The translations under genes were made by a program, and so were the position numbers. DNA of 64,000 nucleotides from NCBI RefSeq assembly GCF_000499845.2, contig NC_023751.2:29084975-29148974 (forward strand), given 5' to 3'. The notes under the pieces were generated by a model that made no database searches, had not been told where the DNA came from, and saw only the letters and a program-made list of their open reading frames with translations. Shown here piece after piece: positions 11,295 through 22,340 of the stretch (position 1 is its first letter; each line of letters starts with the position of its first letter). Source of the stretch: Phaseolus vulgaris. Lineage: Eukaryota; Streptophyta; Magnoliopsida; Fabales; Fabaceae.

Positions 11295-11303
11295 TGGAAG
11301 AGG

Positions 11304-13810
11304 AAGATGGAGCATAAAGTCCCACATATATATGTTAAAAGCATGTAAGAGATATTACATTTGAAAATAAGAGGATTTTAGCTAAAAAAAATAAAAATAT
11401 TAACAATGTGTTTCAAGGTAACTGAAATATTATTATTATTAGCGGGAACACAGGCACTGACGTGCCTGTGTATCCGCATTTTTTATTTTTTTTATTTTTT
11501 TTTATTTTTTAAAAACAATTTTTCTTAATAACATTAAAATGAGAAGTTAAAGAGTAGTGGAGAGAGAAAGTGGGAAGTAGGTACCTATATAGGTTATGTG
11601 TAGGGAAGAATCATAAAATCTCTTTCTTAAATCAATTTTAATAAAAAAAAATATCAGTTTAAATCAGAAAAGTAACGTACCAAATTTCCACTCTCCTCCT
11701 AAAGTGGTCCACAAAATATTAGTAGGCATGCATGACTTTATATACCCACTGATCCAATTACCATAAGGATAACATCCTTCAAAAAAATGTTCACCCCAAT
11801 TCACAAAAATTATGTAAGGATTTTACCTGTGAATTGTTGTCATCATACTACTTTACTGTTACATATGCAAAAATCTAGATGTAACTTGATTTTATATAGG
11901 AATATCCGTGCGTATAATCTATATGAAAGTCCTAATTTATCTATTAATTTATCTATGCATCTAAATTCGTAAATAATTATCCGTAGATAACTTTTAAATT
12001 TATTGTTGTAAGGTTAAACAAAAATGCCAGGAAAAAAAATTAATCTCATAATTAACAACCCAGGGTCGTTAATATAATAAAACTCATTGAGCTTATAAAT
12101 CGATTCAACTGCAAAATCACATGTACAAATTCCGAACTTAGACTTATGTACTCACCCGAGATATTTGGAGATATAACCATAACTAAATATGATTGATAAA
12201 ATATTTAAGTATTCAAATAAGGAAAATATATCCAAATAACTTGGATAAACAACTAATAACTATGTATGATATTTATTCATAACTAGCAATCAAATGAGTA
12301 TTGATATACAATATTATTTAAGTACTTATACAACCAACTATATCTCTTAGTTATTAAGTTTTTATTGTAGGGGTCTAAAAGTCTATAAATAAATATATAG
12401 TAATGGTAATGAGTACTTACTCAATTCCTTCACTTAATTTCATATACTTGATATTTTCAATCATTCTTATTAACTTCAACATCGAAAAATCTGTTGCAGA
12501 TACATGTTTTTCAATCTTCATCAAAAGTTTATTGTCCACATCTCAAAAGATGAAGCTCAACTTCGCAATAGATTAAAAAAGATATTTCCAATATTTATTT
12601 AAATAAATATGTCTAGGAAAAGATGGATTTAAATGATAAACGGAAAATGGTGACGAATATAGTACTCCATATATTTTTTTCGTGTTTGGATATAATATGA
12701 CTTTGATTGAAGGCATTTTGAAAAAGTATGTGCTCAGAATATTTTGTTTAACTGATTAAATAATTTGTAATAAATAGAAAGAAATGTATAATTATTTGTC
12801 TAAAATTGTTTTTAAAAATTAAAGTCGATGATTCAAATACTTTTTATGAAAAATAAAAATAAAAATATTTATGCTAACATAAATTTAAATTTTATTATAT
12901 TTTATTTTATAGAAATATTTTTGATATTTGTGCATTGCAAGTAAGATATTTTGTTTCATAAATTAAATTTAAATTTAACTTTCTAATTTCGTAAAGTTTA
13001 TTTATTCATTTTATTTTCAGATATATTCTAAATGAAACAATTTTTTTTGAAAAGTCATAATACACTTTACCTTCATACAGTCCATGAGTTTAAGTTTGAC
13101 CTGTTGAACTCTTGTCATCTCAATAAAAAGTGATTCCACTACATCTTAGACTTATGGAATTAAGTTTTTTTTTTTCTTTCGGTTTCAACATTGGAGTTGC
13201 ACTCGTAATCAAATTTTATCTGAACTATTTTTTTTAAAAAAAGGGTTATTTCTTTCCTTGACATACTTCCTAAGTGAGGTTAAGCAATGATGTCTTCCCA
13301 TCATTATTCTCATCCATTTACTTTCTAAACAATATTAATAAAAAAGTTTTGATCTAGTCTATTTCCCATGCTTAAAGAGATATGCTTAAAGAGATAGTTA
13401 TTGAAAGAAATTGTATTAATGGCCTATACCTCAATGTATAATTTATAATTTGATTACAATCAATCTAATAATCAAGTAATAATTAGATGTTATTTAAAAA
13501 TTAAATTACATCCTAATTATCATGATTAATTAGGTATTGATATGTATAATTTTGTGTAAGATGGAAAATCTTCAAGACACTTCTATTCGTATTAACAATA
13601 TTTACATACAGGAATTCCACCCATTAATATGAAAACAAATAAAAATAAAACTATTTGTAAATTTCATAATTACTTATATAATAATAAAACTCATAATAGT
13701 AAGAATTCTAATAATACTTGTAATAAATTATATTTAGATATTGTTTCAAATTCCCAACACTCTTTATAACCGTTGCTATTAACTCTGATATGCCAATTAG
13801 TCTTTCCTCA
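11304..13810. other. Gene-free spacer with a possible solo-LTR-like segment
   Basis: No coding frame was recognised. About 12060-12545 resembles the end of an LTR: a TATA-like TCTATAAATAAATATATAG near 12380 followed by pyrimidine-rich text ending AACATCGAAAAATCTGTTGCAG. No second copy was found, so this is only a suggestion. The rest is AT-rich. Confidence 0.35.
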
Positions 13811-14185
13811 CTATAGGAAAAAAATATTTTAACAGAGATTATTTAGCGGAGGTTAATATAACTCTATGAATTGATTTAATCAATGGATGTTTTTTTAACT
13901 TTTATTAAGTTCTAAAAGTTATTCTAAAACCTCAAGAAAAATAATACAGGTTTTTTGAACATTCTTTAAATTTCAAAGGTTTATTTTAAAACCTTAGTAA
14001 AATAATGAAGGTTTTTTTAACCTCCGTTAAATTTCAAATGTTTATTTTAAAACCTCAGCAAAATAACAAAGGTTTTTTTAACCTTCGTTAAATTTCAAAG
14101 GTTTATTTTAAAATCTCAGCAAAATAACAGAGATTTTTTTAACCTTCATTAAATTTTAAAGGTTTATTCTACAACCTCAGTAAAC
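13811..14185. repeat. 61-bp tandem repeat array
   Basis: From about 13870 to 14180 there are roughly five copies of a 61-bp unit built on AGGTTTTTTTAACCT, AAATTTCAAAGGTTTATTTT and AAAACCTCAG. The array is preceded at about 13811 by CACTATAGGAAAAAAAT, which resembles a CACTA terminus. No matching opposite end was found. The array abuts the 3' side of the LINE relic. Confidence 0.7.
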
Positions 14186-14225
14186 GACGCAGTAAACGCA
14201 ACACAAACCAAAGCAGAATCACATT

Positions 14226-16510
14226 TCAGCTAAACATTAGTAAGCCCATCTTTTGAGCTTCTTCCACAGCATGTATAACCCCATAAAACTCAACAACCAG
14301 AGCAATCTGAACTTCAAGAAACGCAGAGATAGCTCCAATAAATTCCCCCATACTCTCACGAAAAATACCTCCACAAGTAGCAAGACCAAGATATCCCCTA
14401 ACAGCCCTATTGTTAATTTTAACCCAACCTGGTGAAGAAAACTTCATCTAACAGAAAGAGAACGAAGAACTTTACCAGTTCGAGTATTAATACCAAAAAA
14501 CTTGATCACATTGAAATCCAACATATCATTCTTCATTGAAGCTTTAGACGAATTACCCACTAGACGGTTTAAATCTTTAATAACTGAAAATGCCGTAGAA
14601 ACCTCAATCTTATCCTGAAAACGAACATAATTTCTCATACAGCATATCATCCAAATAGAAAAAGTTATCACAACAAGCTTAATCAATTTAACCAAAGGAC
14701 TACCATCACTCTTAATAAAAGAGAGAAGATCATCCTTATTAGAGAAATGAGAAGTAAGAAAAATCTGTCGAACTCAACTCCAAATACGCAAAGCATTAGA
14801 ACATTCAAAAAATAAATGTTGAATAAATTCCTCATGATAAGCGTACATATAGAACAAATATGCAGACCTTTATTTTGAATATGTTGATCTGTAGGAAGTC
14901 GCCCACGAAAAACTTTCCAAAGGACAAGAGTTTTGGAAGGTGAAAGATATGAAGACCAAATAAATTTACCCCAACCACATGGAACTCCTGAATCCAAGAA
15001 AAAAGTCCTAGCTAATTTAAGAGTGAAACGATCAGACTCATCTAGAATCCAATTAGGAATATTCTATTCTGCCCTAACCATGATATGACTAAAAAGATAT
15101 GCTGTAAAGACAATGAAATATTTCAATCACCACCTACCCAAAACTGAGAGACTGTATCCGGAATGCTAGCTCCATCAGATAATCCTACAATATTTGCTAA
15201 CGAAGTAGTACCACACCATTTATCATTCCAGAAATTAATAAAAGAACATGTACCAACAATCCAAGAAGTATAATCAAGTATAGTAGAATAAAACTGCTTA
15301 ATTTCAGGCCAAAGAGATGAGGATCTATAAACCATTCGAAACTCGTATTTTGATTTAAGAACCCTGACTTTCAAGAGCAAAGACCAAAGTTTGTTGCTAT
15401 AAGCAAAATTTCAACCAAGCTTAAGAAGGTATGCATTATTTTCATGGTGAAGGTTAATAATCTTCAAACCTCCATTCTCAAGGGGAGAACAAATCCTAGC
15501 CCAATTAATAGTAGCTATATCTTTTTTCAGTATATCACTAGTCCAAATGAAATTTCGACACCACTGCTCAACTTGCTTAAGAAGAGAGACAAGCCATTTA
15601 TACAAATTAAAACTATAAGCTAGAAGACCCGTAATCACTATTGACCAACTGAATACGATCCATCACTATTTACCTTTCCAAGAAGCAAGCTTCAATTTGA
15701 ATTTATCAACCAAAGGTTGAAGAAAACGACACCTTGGAGCACCAACAAAAATAGGCACTCCTAAATAAGTGAAAGGCAAACAACCATGACTACAAAAAAG
15801 AATACGTTGAATTTTGGTGACAAATCTTGCAGAATTATCCATGGTGAAAAAACTACTCTTAGAATTATTAACATATTGACCCGAAAAATCACCATATGTT
15901 TTAATAAAAATACTCAAATTAAGAGACTTATTATATGCCCTACAGAAAACAAAAATGTCATTCGCATATAAAATATGAGAGGGAGTGAGAAAACCTTGCG
16001 AGCTAACCATATGTAGTATCTTCTTATCATTCACAAGCTTTGAGAGACCTCCACTAAAAACTTCCTCTGCAAGACAGAAAAGTAGAGGAGACAAAAGATC
16101 ACCTTTTCTAACACCTTTACTACAAGGAAAAAATTTCACCAAACTGTCATTTATTCTGATAGAAAGCATAGTTGAACGAAGAATAGTACTAATCAAATCG
16201 ACAAACGAGGGGTGAAAACCAAAGCGTGACAAAACTAATAGTAAAAAACTCCAACTCATAGTGTCGAAGGCTTTGTGAATATCATCATTGTAAGCCACAT
16301 TACCTCCGTGAACCTTTTTAGAAAGCAAGTTAATAGCTTCAGAAGAAATACCAATACAATCATGAATCTGTCTGCCCTGCACAAACCCATTCTACAAGAG
16401 CAAACTGATTGCCAAAATCATGAAAATAATCTTATATTTAAAATTGGCAACAACAATTGACCTGTAATCTTTAATGAATTCAGCATCCTGAATCTTAAGA
16501 ATAAGAAATA
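14226..16510 (-). pseudogene. LINE (non-LTR retrotransposon) reverse transcriptase/RNase H relic
   Basis: A minus-strand LINE remnant broken by stops and frameshifts. From its 5' side (about 16510) it retains the start of the RT domain (IKDYRSIVVANFKYKII), then NGFVQGRQIHDCI, the RT core at 16382-15666, a zinc-knuckle/RVT region near 15000-14870, and an RNase H-like piece at 14447-14226. The catalytic YxDD box reads YANDIFVF, so one Asp is lost. The RNase H piece shifts frame right after AQKMG, where the expected Leu-Thr-Asn-Val text is readable one base out of frame. No endonuclease domain is visible, so it is 5'-truncated. It cannot move by itself. Confidence 0.85.
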
Positions 16511-17430
16511 TCACATTAATAATACCGGGTTATTTCAAATATTAAAAGAAATGTTATTAAAAAAAATTAGTCAAAGCTGTAGTGAAAGGGATATATATGC
16601 TTACTTCACTTTTACCTCATCACCTGAGATAGAAAAACCACATTTTTTCTATAAATAATAGAAACTAAGATAAACAAGAAAAAAGAAAATATGCAGATAT
16701 TTGTAAACATTTTTCTGGAAGACAAAAAAAAAGTTTTTTACTTTGTTCAAACATGAAATCCCCAGTGCCATATATTACTCACACTATCTATATATCTAAT
16801 CACTGAGAAACCTGTTGCATCAAAACTGTGGACAAGTTATCATCAATAAAAAGCATATTACCAAAACTGGAAAATGAAATCCTTATTATATATATAATCT
16901 TCTGATAATAAATTAGCCAAGAAGCTAGCAAACTAGAAAGCTATATAGCTAGCAAAAAGAGCATCAGAGAGAAGCAGAGAAGTCTGTTGACATATACAGC
17001 AAGAATTTTTCCCCTTGCTTTGGCAGTGAGGGCTTAATGTAAAATCTTAAAAACTGAAGTTAAATTTGGCAGTATTTCAGAGGTGAAGAAGGGAGAAAGG
17101 GCCAGTTTGTTTCGCATGAAGTGACAAAAAAATTTGAAGGAGTTAAAAGCTAAATCAGGTAATGAAGAGGTGCTCTTGCGTCCTATTTAAACAATGGGTC
17201 TTATATTCTCTCCGGTTTTGCAGCCTGCAGCAATCTGCACTTTGCATTTAAAGCTGTCTTTTTATTTAATGACCGATGCAGAGAAATAATGATGATCGCA
17301 TCTTCTCTTGTGAAACCCCTCGTCCTTTCAAATTCAAGCAACTGTGGTATATACATATATATGTATTTATGCTTTTTGTTTCACTTTCATTGACAGCTTC
17401 TACCTGTCTCTCTCTCTTTCTCTTTGCTGC
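16511..17430. other. Spacer and probable SOFL promoter/leader
   Basis: No coding frame was recognised. The stretch 17200-17430 has pyrimidine-rich CTCTCTCTCTTTCTC text typical of plant leaders and is followed by a good donor site (CTAG/GTAAGTCAG, about 17436), so it probably contains the first non-coding exon of the SOFL gene. Confidence 0.45.
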
Positions 17431-17661
17431 TGCTAGGTAAGTCAGATAACAATTAATGAGTTATGTAGATTTTCCAGGTGTTGTGGTGAGGTGAGGCTCC
17501 TCCATGCCATTAATATGATGATATTTCTAAGTGGCTTTTGAGGCTGCAATCTGCCTGTATCTTCTGTGTTTGGGGAAAACTGATTTCGGGTCAGAAACAT
17601 GGAGGGATAAGAGTTTTCAGGTGTCTGGTAAAACCTCCCTCCTCACTTCTATTCAAGAGAG

Positions 17662-17705
17662 ATATCATATCATATCATATCATATTATACTATTATATTA
17701 TATTA
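17662..17705. repeat. (CATAT)n microsatellite
   Basis: Imperfect run of ATATC/ATATT units in the presumed leader intron of the SOFL gene. Confidence 0.7.
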
Positions 17706-17838
17706 AATTGTACTATATTATACTTCAGCATATCCTTCAATTTTTCTGTAGTTTCTACATGCTTTGGTTTGTTTATCCTTCTCAAAACTATCTGATAAAC
17801 CTACTTTTCCCTCTTCTGTTCTTCTTGGCAGCATCAGG

Positions 17839-18264
17839 ATGGAGCCACCTCATGTGATGTTGGGAGGTGAAGAGGAATGTCACAGCAATGAATCTGGATG
17901 GACCATGTACATTGGATCTCCCAGAGATGAGGAGGCACATTGTGATGATAATGAAGAGAAGGGTTATAGCCTGGATTATGATTATGAAGATGCAGAAGCT
18001 GATCCAGATGTAGAAAGTGACGATTCTATGGCTTCTGATGCTTCTTCTGGGCCGAGTCAATATGGAGTAATTAATCCATTGGGAGGTGGCTATGATGGCA
18101 TCACACATATTCAGCAGCAGAAGGAGGAAGTGAAGGAGAAGTGTTGCTCAGATCAGAAGAGAATAACAGCAAGTAAATCAAAGGGAAATCAAGTAGTTGA
18201 AAAAAGGGTTGAAAAGAATAAGATGGTTTTAATGAGTAGTAAAGGTAAGGCTCCTGCAGTTTAG
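17839..18264 (+). CDS. SOB FIVE-LIKE (SOFL) protein
   Basis: A 141-residue acidic protein with the two short motifs that define the plant SOB5/SOFL family: SGWTMYI at residues 19-25 and DDSMASDASSGPS at residues 61-73. Family members in Arabidopsis are tied to cytokinin levels and delayed senescence; their biochemistry is unknown. The ATG at 17839 is chosen because a strong acceptor (CTTGGCAG) lies 8 bases upstream, implying a leader intron from about 17436, and because homology begins here; the longer upstream frame is intronic. The middle is rich in Asp/Glu and the C-terminus is Lys-rich. No domain beyond the two motifs is visible. Confidence 0.85.
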   Translation: MEPPHVMLGGEEECHSNESGWTMYIGSPRDEEAHCDDNEEKGYSLDYDYEDAEADPDVESDDSMASDASSGPSQYGVINPLGGGYDGITHIQQQKEEVKEKCCSDQKRITASKSKGNQVVEKRVEKNKMVLMSSKGKAPAV

Positions 18265-19587
18265 AACCCTAGCAAAGTCAAGGTGAATAATACCTAAGGT
18301 GAGGAATAGCTTATTTTCTTAGGTTTTAGTTTTTTTGCGACAAATTACTATGTTTCGTTACAAGACTCTTATGATATTTAGGATTTGAGCAAGAAAACAT
18401 GAATGTCACATTTATTTTCTGCAGCATGCATGTGTTAGTGAGTACTTGTGCAAATCTGTTTAATTTCTAATACCCATTTCTTTTTCATGTGTATGAGAAA
18501 AATGGAAACTAGGTCATGACGTGTATGAGGAGTTTCAACAGTGAGTCAAATTAGTCAATAAATCAGTTGTTGAAATAGGGGAAACCAAAATTCTAAATAA
18601 AGTATTTTTTATAAACAAATTTTATTTTTTTGATAAGGACATCTTAATAAGATATTAGATATTAGTAAAATTTAATTGATCTTTGTAAAGTTAATATCTT
18701 TTACTTAGAAGATATCTTTGTCCTTAATTAGAAAACAAGAAACTGGATAATTACAAATTAAATGTTATTTGCTATGGATTCACATTAAGGTTGCATGATA
18801 TATCTAACTAACTTATCATGATTCTTGTATTTGAAAGTTAATATGTTTGGGAGTTGTCAGTTTTGAAACATAAAAATCACAAAACATAAACCCAAATAAT
18901 ATTTTAGCTGGGAAACAAGTAGTTTTATTCAAACACCAAATATTCATTCATTCTTCTTCTTATATCATGGTACTTATTGTAATATTTATAGTTTTATTTA
19001 TTTATGGATATCCTTAAGTTAAGATGGATAAAATAAGATTTTCATGATCACTTGGATTTATTACTCATTCACTGAATCATAGTGAAATTTTAAGAGTCCT
19101 GTTATATTAAGTGAATTATTTCATATGACATGTGAAAGAAGTCCTAGGAACAGGTTCCAGCATCAAATGTAAGAACATATTGCCAAAAATGGGGGGAAAT
19201 CATGGAACATTTGACACTCTTCAAAATTTAACAAGCATTTTTATTAATTTTTATTTAATAATTTAATTTATATTTAAATTAAATAACTTAATTTAATTTT
19301 TTAATAGTTAATTAATGATAGAGAAAATGTGAGTTTTTTTTTCAAAATCATGGATGAAATGCTTATTGGACAGGGTCGATTTCTATTTAGAACCATCGCA
19401 TGTAGATAACCAACTACATCGTCATATAAATAATCATAATTGTACCGGTTGACATTTAGATAATCATAATTGTACCCATAACAATGGGACAAATTTTATA
19501 AGTTTTGGCATTTGATTTTAGCCTATTAGTTGTTCAAAATGTATTAAAATAAAAAAAATATTAATAACATTAAGTCCTACGGAAAAT
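18265..19587. other. SOFL 3' region and AT-rich spacer
   Basis: Probably a few hundred bases of 3' untranslated sequence, then AT-rich spacer with no recognised gene. Confidence 0.4.
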
Positions 19588-20645
19588 TAAGAATGACAAT
19601 GTTGAGTAGGTCATTCAGGTTGGCTCGCAGTTTGTTACTAAAAAATGCAGGATGGACTCACTAATTTAGTCTGCTGACCTGTTTAGGTCCGTCCTGTATA
19701 ATCCGCAATTTGTGCGGGCTAACAGTGGGACGGAGCGGGTTGGCCAGCTATAACCCGCATAAATAAAGAAATATTTTTAAAAAAAAAAAATCATACTTCA
19801 TTCATCCATTACTGCAGTGTGAAATTTATTTTATTTAAAAAATAATAATTTAATGTACTAAAAAAAAGAAAATTTTATTTTAATCATTTAAAGGAGTTAG
19901 TTTTTTTTATTAACAATAAAAAAAAATCATTTTAGGGGTGATCCAACCATGTAAAAAATCACACAAAAACGAATAACTCCTCCTTCCAAAAGTTTGTCAC
20001 TAACCTCCTACTAGAACAAATAGAGTCTAACCTACCTAAATAAATCACTTATGTTTAATCGAATACATACAAATCAGGAGATCCAAACACCAATCAGAAA
20101 AGAAAAAAACAAGCAGAAGGAACTTTACAGGTTACTCAGGACCAGACCTTTAGTTGAGTCATGGATGTAATATGAAGAGTGACAATGAATTTAGTTTTAA
20201 GTAAGTCTTATATTTAAAATCTATTAATAAAAAAATAATATAAATAAGAGATTTCAATAGGATAATTAAAAAATTATTCATCTTCATTAAAATATTTTGT
20301 AGCAAAACTTTGATAAGATATTCTTATACATTTACATACATATATATAGGAAAAATAGATGCAAAGCAAAAACTTTAATTATTTTTAATCAATTCTTCTA
20401 ACAACCCTCATACTTAAATTTATATTTTTGTCTTAAATGAATGAATTGAAACAAGAATAAAATTTTAATTTTTCAGTAGTAGTAATAAAAAATTTTATAA
20501 TTAATGAAATTATAATTTTTGGAAATAAAAATATTTTTCTTATGCGGACTAGTCTACGGGTTACCTCTTATGTGGGACAGGTTAGTGAAATGAGCTCACA
20601 CTCCGTGCGCGAGGCGGGGCGGACCAGCCCGCATTGTCACCCCTA
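19588..20645. mobile_element. Probable non-autonomous hAT element
   Basis: The right end reads CCCGCATTGTCACCCCTA, the inverse of the common hAT terminus TAGGGGTGACAATG. The left end, TAAGAATGACAATG, matches it in 11 of 14 positions. Both arms share GC-rich subterminal text with GCGGG and GGTCCG blocks in an otherwise AT-rich region. Flanking octamers CGGAAAAT and CATAAAAC agree at five of eight positions, as a decayed 8-bp duplication would. The 1.06-kb interior is AT-rich and codes for nothing recognisable. Confidence 0.65.
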
Positions 20646-21967
20646 CATAAAACTAGATAATACACCCTTAATCACAACTCATATGTTAATATTGACACAA
20701 TAGTAACGGGTCCATTACAAACATATAAATAAACACAACTTCCAAGAAAAAAGGTACGTCATTATTACGCATTTATTGCACTCAACATCAAATATTGACT
20801 ACTCACTTGAGCGTCGGAGCATCTTTTGTATGTGTTCTTCAGACCGAGAGCCTACAAAGGAAGAAGAACTTGACTAAAGTAGAGAAACAAGAACAAAGAA
20901 AGGAAGGACAAGTTGAAGGAGTTTGAGAAGTGAAAGACGAAACACGTACCAACCAACCGAAGTAAAAAAGTGAATTGTTCGATGGTTAGAAGTTCTCTCA
21001 CTCCTTTTGAACAATAATAATAATAAATAATAGTGACATATAAAATGTTTTACATATTAAATAATCTAAATCAAGAATAATTATATTTACATAGACAATC
21101 CATCAAATTAGTGACATAACGATATCCAAATGAGTTGAACTTAAAACATATTAATAATGCTAACTGACTCTAAAGTTAGTTTGATGGTAATTTTAAATTT
21201 ATTTAAGCTAGTTAGTTAAATCAACACTGATTTAATTTATCTTTAATATTTATTAAAATTAATGTTAAATTGATCCATGTTAATTTAATCTATTTAAATC
21301 AGTGTAAATTAAATTATCACTAATATAATTTATTTTTAATATTTATTAATATTAAACTATTATAAGTAATACTAATCTTCTTTAATTTTAATATTTATAT
21401 ATTTTTTCAATTAATATATAGTTAATATTATTTCAATTAATATATAATTAATATTTATTTATTTTTAATATTTATATTTATTTAAATTAATATTAATTTA
21501 ACCGATGTTAATTATATTTTTTAATTATTTATTTAAATTAGTATTATTTGACAATTATATAATTATTTTAATATTTATTTAAGTTAACAATTGACACCAA
21601 TTTTATTTGTGTTAAATTCATGTACCTCCCGAAGATAGAATAGGGATCCTATAGTTCTTATTAAACATGACAAAATTTTGTGATTGTGTGAGCTGAATAA
21701 GAACCACTAAGAGTTTTGGACTACATTATTCTACTTAAGTGTACAAATGTCCCTTCATCACTTGGTTTTATTTTTTTATATAAAAACTTTTATGTTAAGT
21801 ATTATTATGCAACTTAACTTGACATTTCAGTTAGGTTGACACTTCAAGTAACAACAATCATCTGTCATCATATGAAAAAAGTATTATTAAAAAAGTACAA
21901 AAAAATATGGGGGAACTAGATCAAAACTTATATGTTAACAAAAACGATACATAGGTACACAATACCT
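20646..21967. other. AT-rich spacer
   Basis: No gene was recognised. Bases 21150-21600 are dense in TTAATATTTATT and AATTAATATTAA words, giving many short self-complementary stretches. Confidence 0.45.
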
Positions 21968-22340
21968 TTTTTTTATCAGCAATAAATGAATAAAATTAAG
22001 GGGATACTTAAGGGGTATCCCAACCCATGTACCACAGCCACAAAGTTACACTTCCACAAAAGAAAGTATAACCAAAAACCTAAGCCTACAAAAGGGAATG
22101 TCAAACCCAAACCAGCACTTATAACATAACCAAATGACAGAATCAATAAAATAACAGCACCCAACACCCAACTGCGCTCCAAAGAACAACACGACAACAC
22201 CTAAAAAATCCTAACACTCTTCACCAGTTTTCCAAGCTGCTCCCCACGGCACCCTTCAAATCACACCCTCTCCAATTGAAACCTTCATTTCTGCACCGAC
22301 CCCCCCCCCCTACACATACGAATTATAGCAGTCCAACCAG
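21968..22340 (-). mobile_element. Probable LINE 3'-end fragment
   Basis: On the minus strand this ends in ...CATTTATTGCTGATAAAAAAAAGG, a terminal A-run preceded by text typical of plant LINE 3' ends (GGGTTGGGATACCCCTTAAG). A short open frame (22200-21976) reads like the hydrophobic tail seen in such 3' ends. A related tail occurs at about 33408. Reverse transcriptase is absent, so this would be a strongly 5'-truncated copy. Confidence 0.5.

Noticed and set aside
17531..17857. Open frames upstream of the SOFL start
   Set aside because: They cover the CATAT microsatellite and cross a strong splice acceptor, so they lie in a leader intron.
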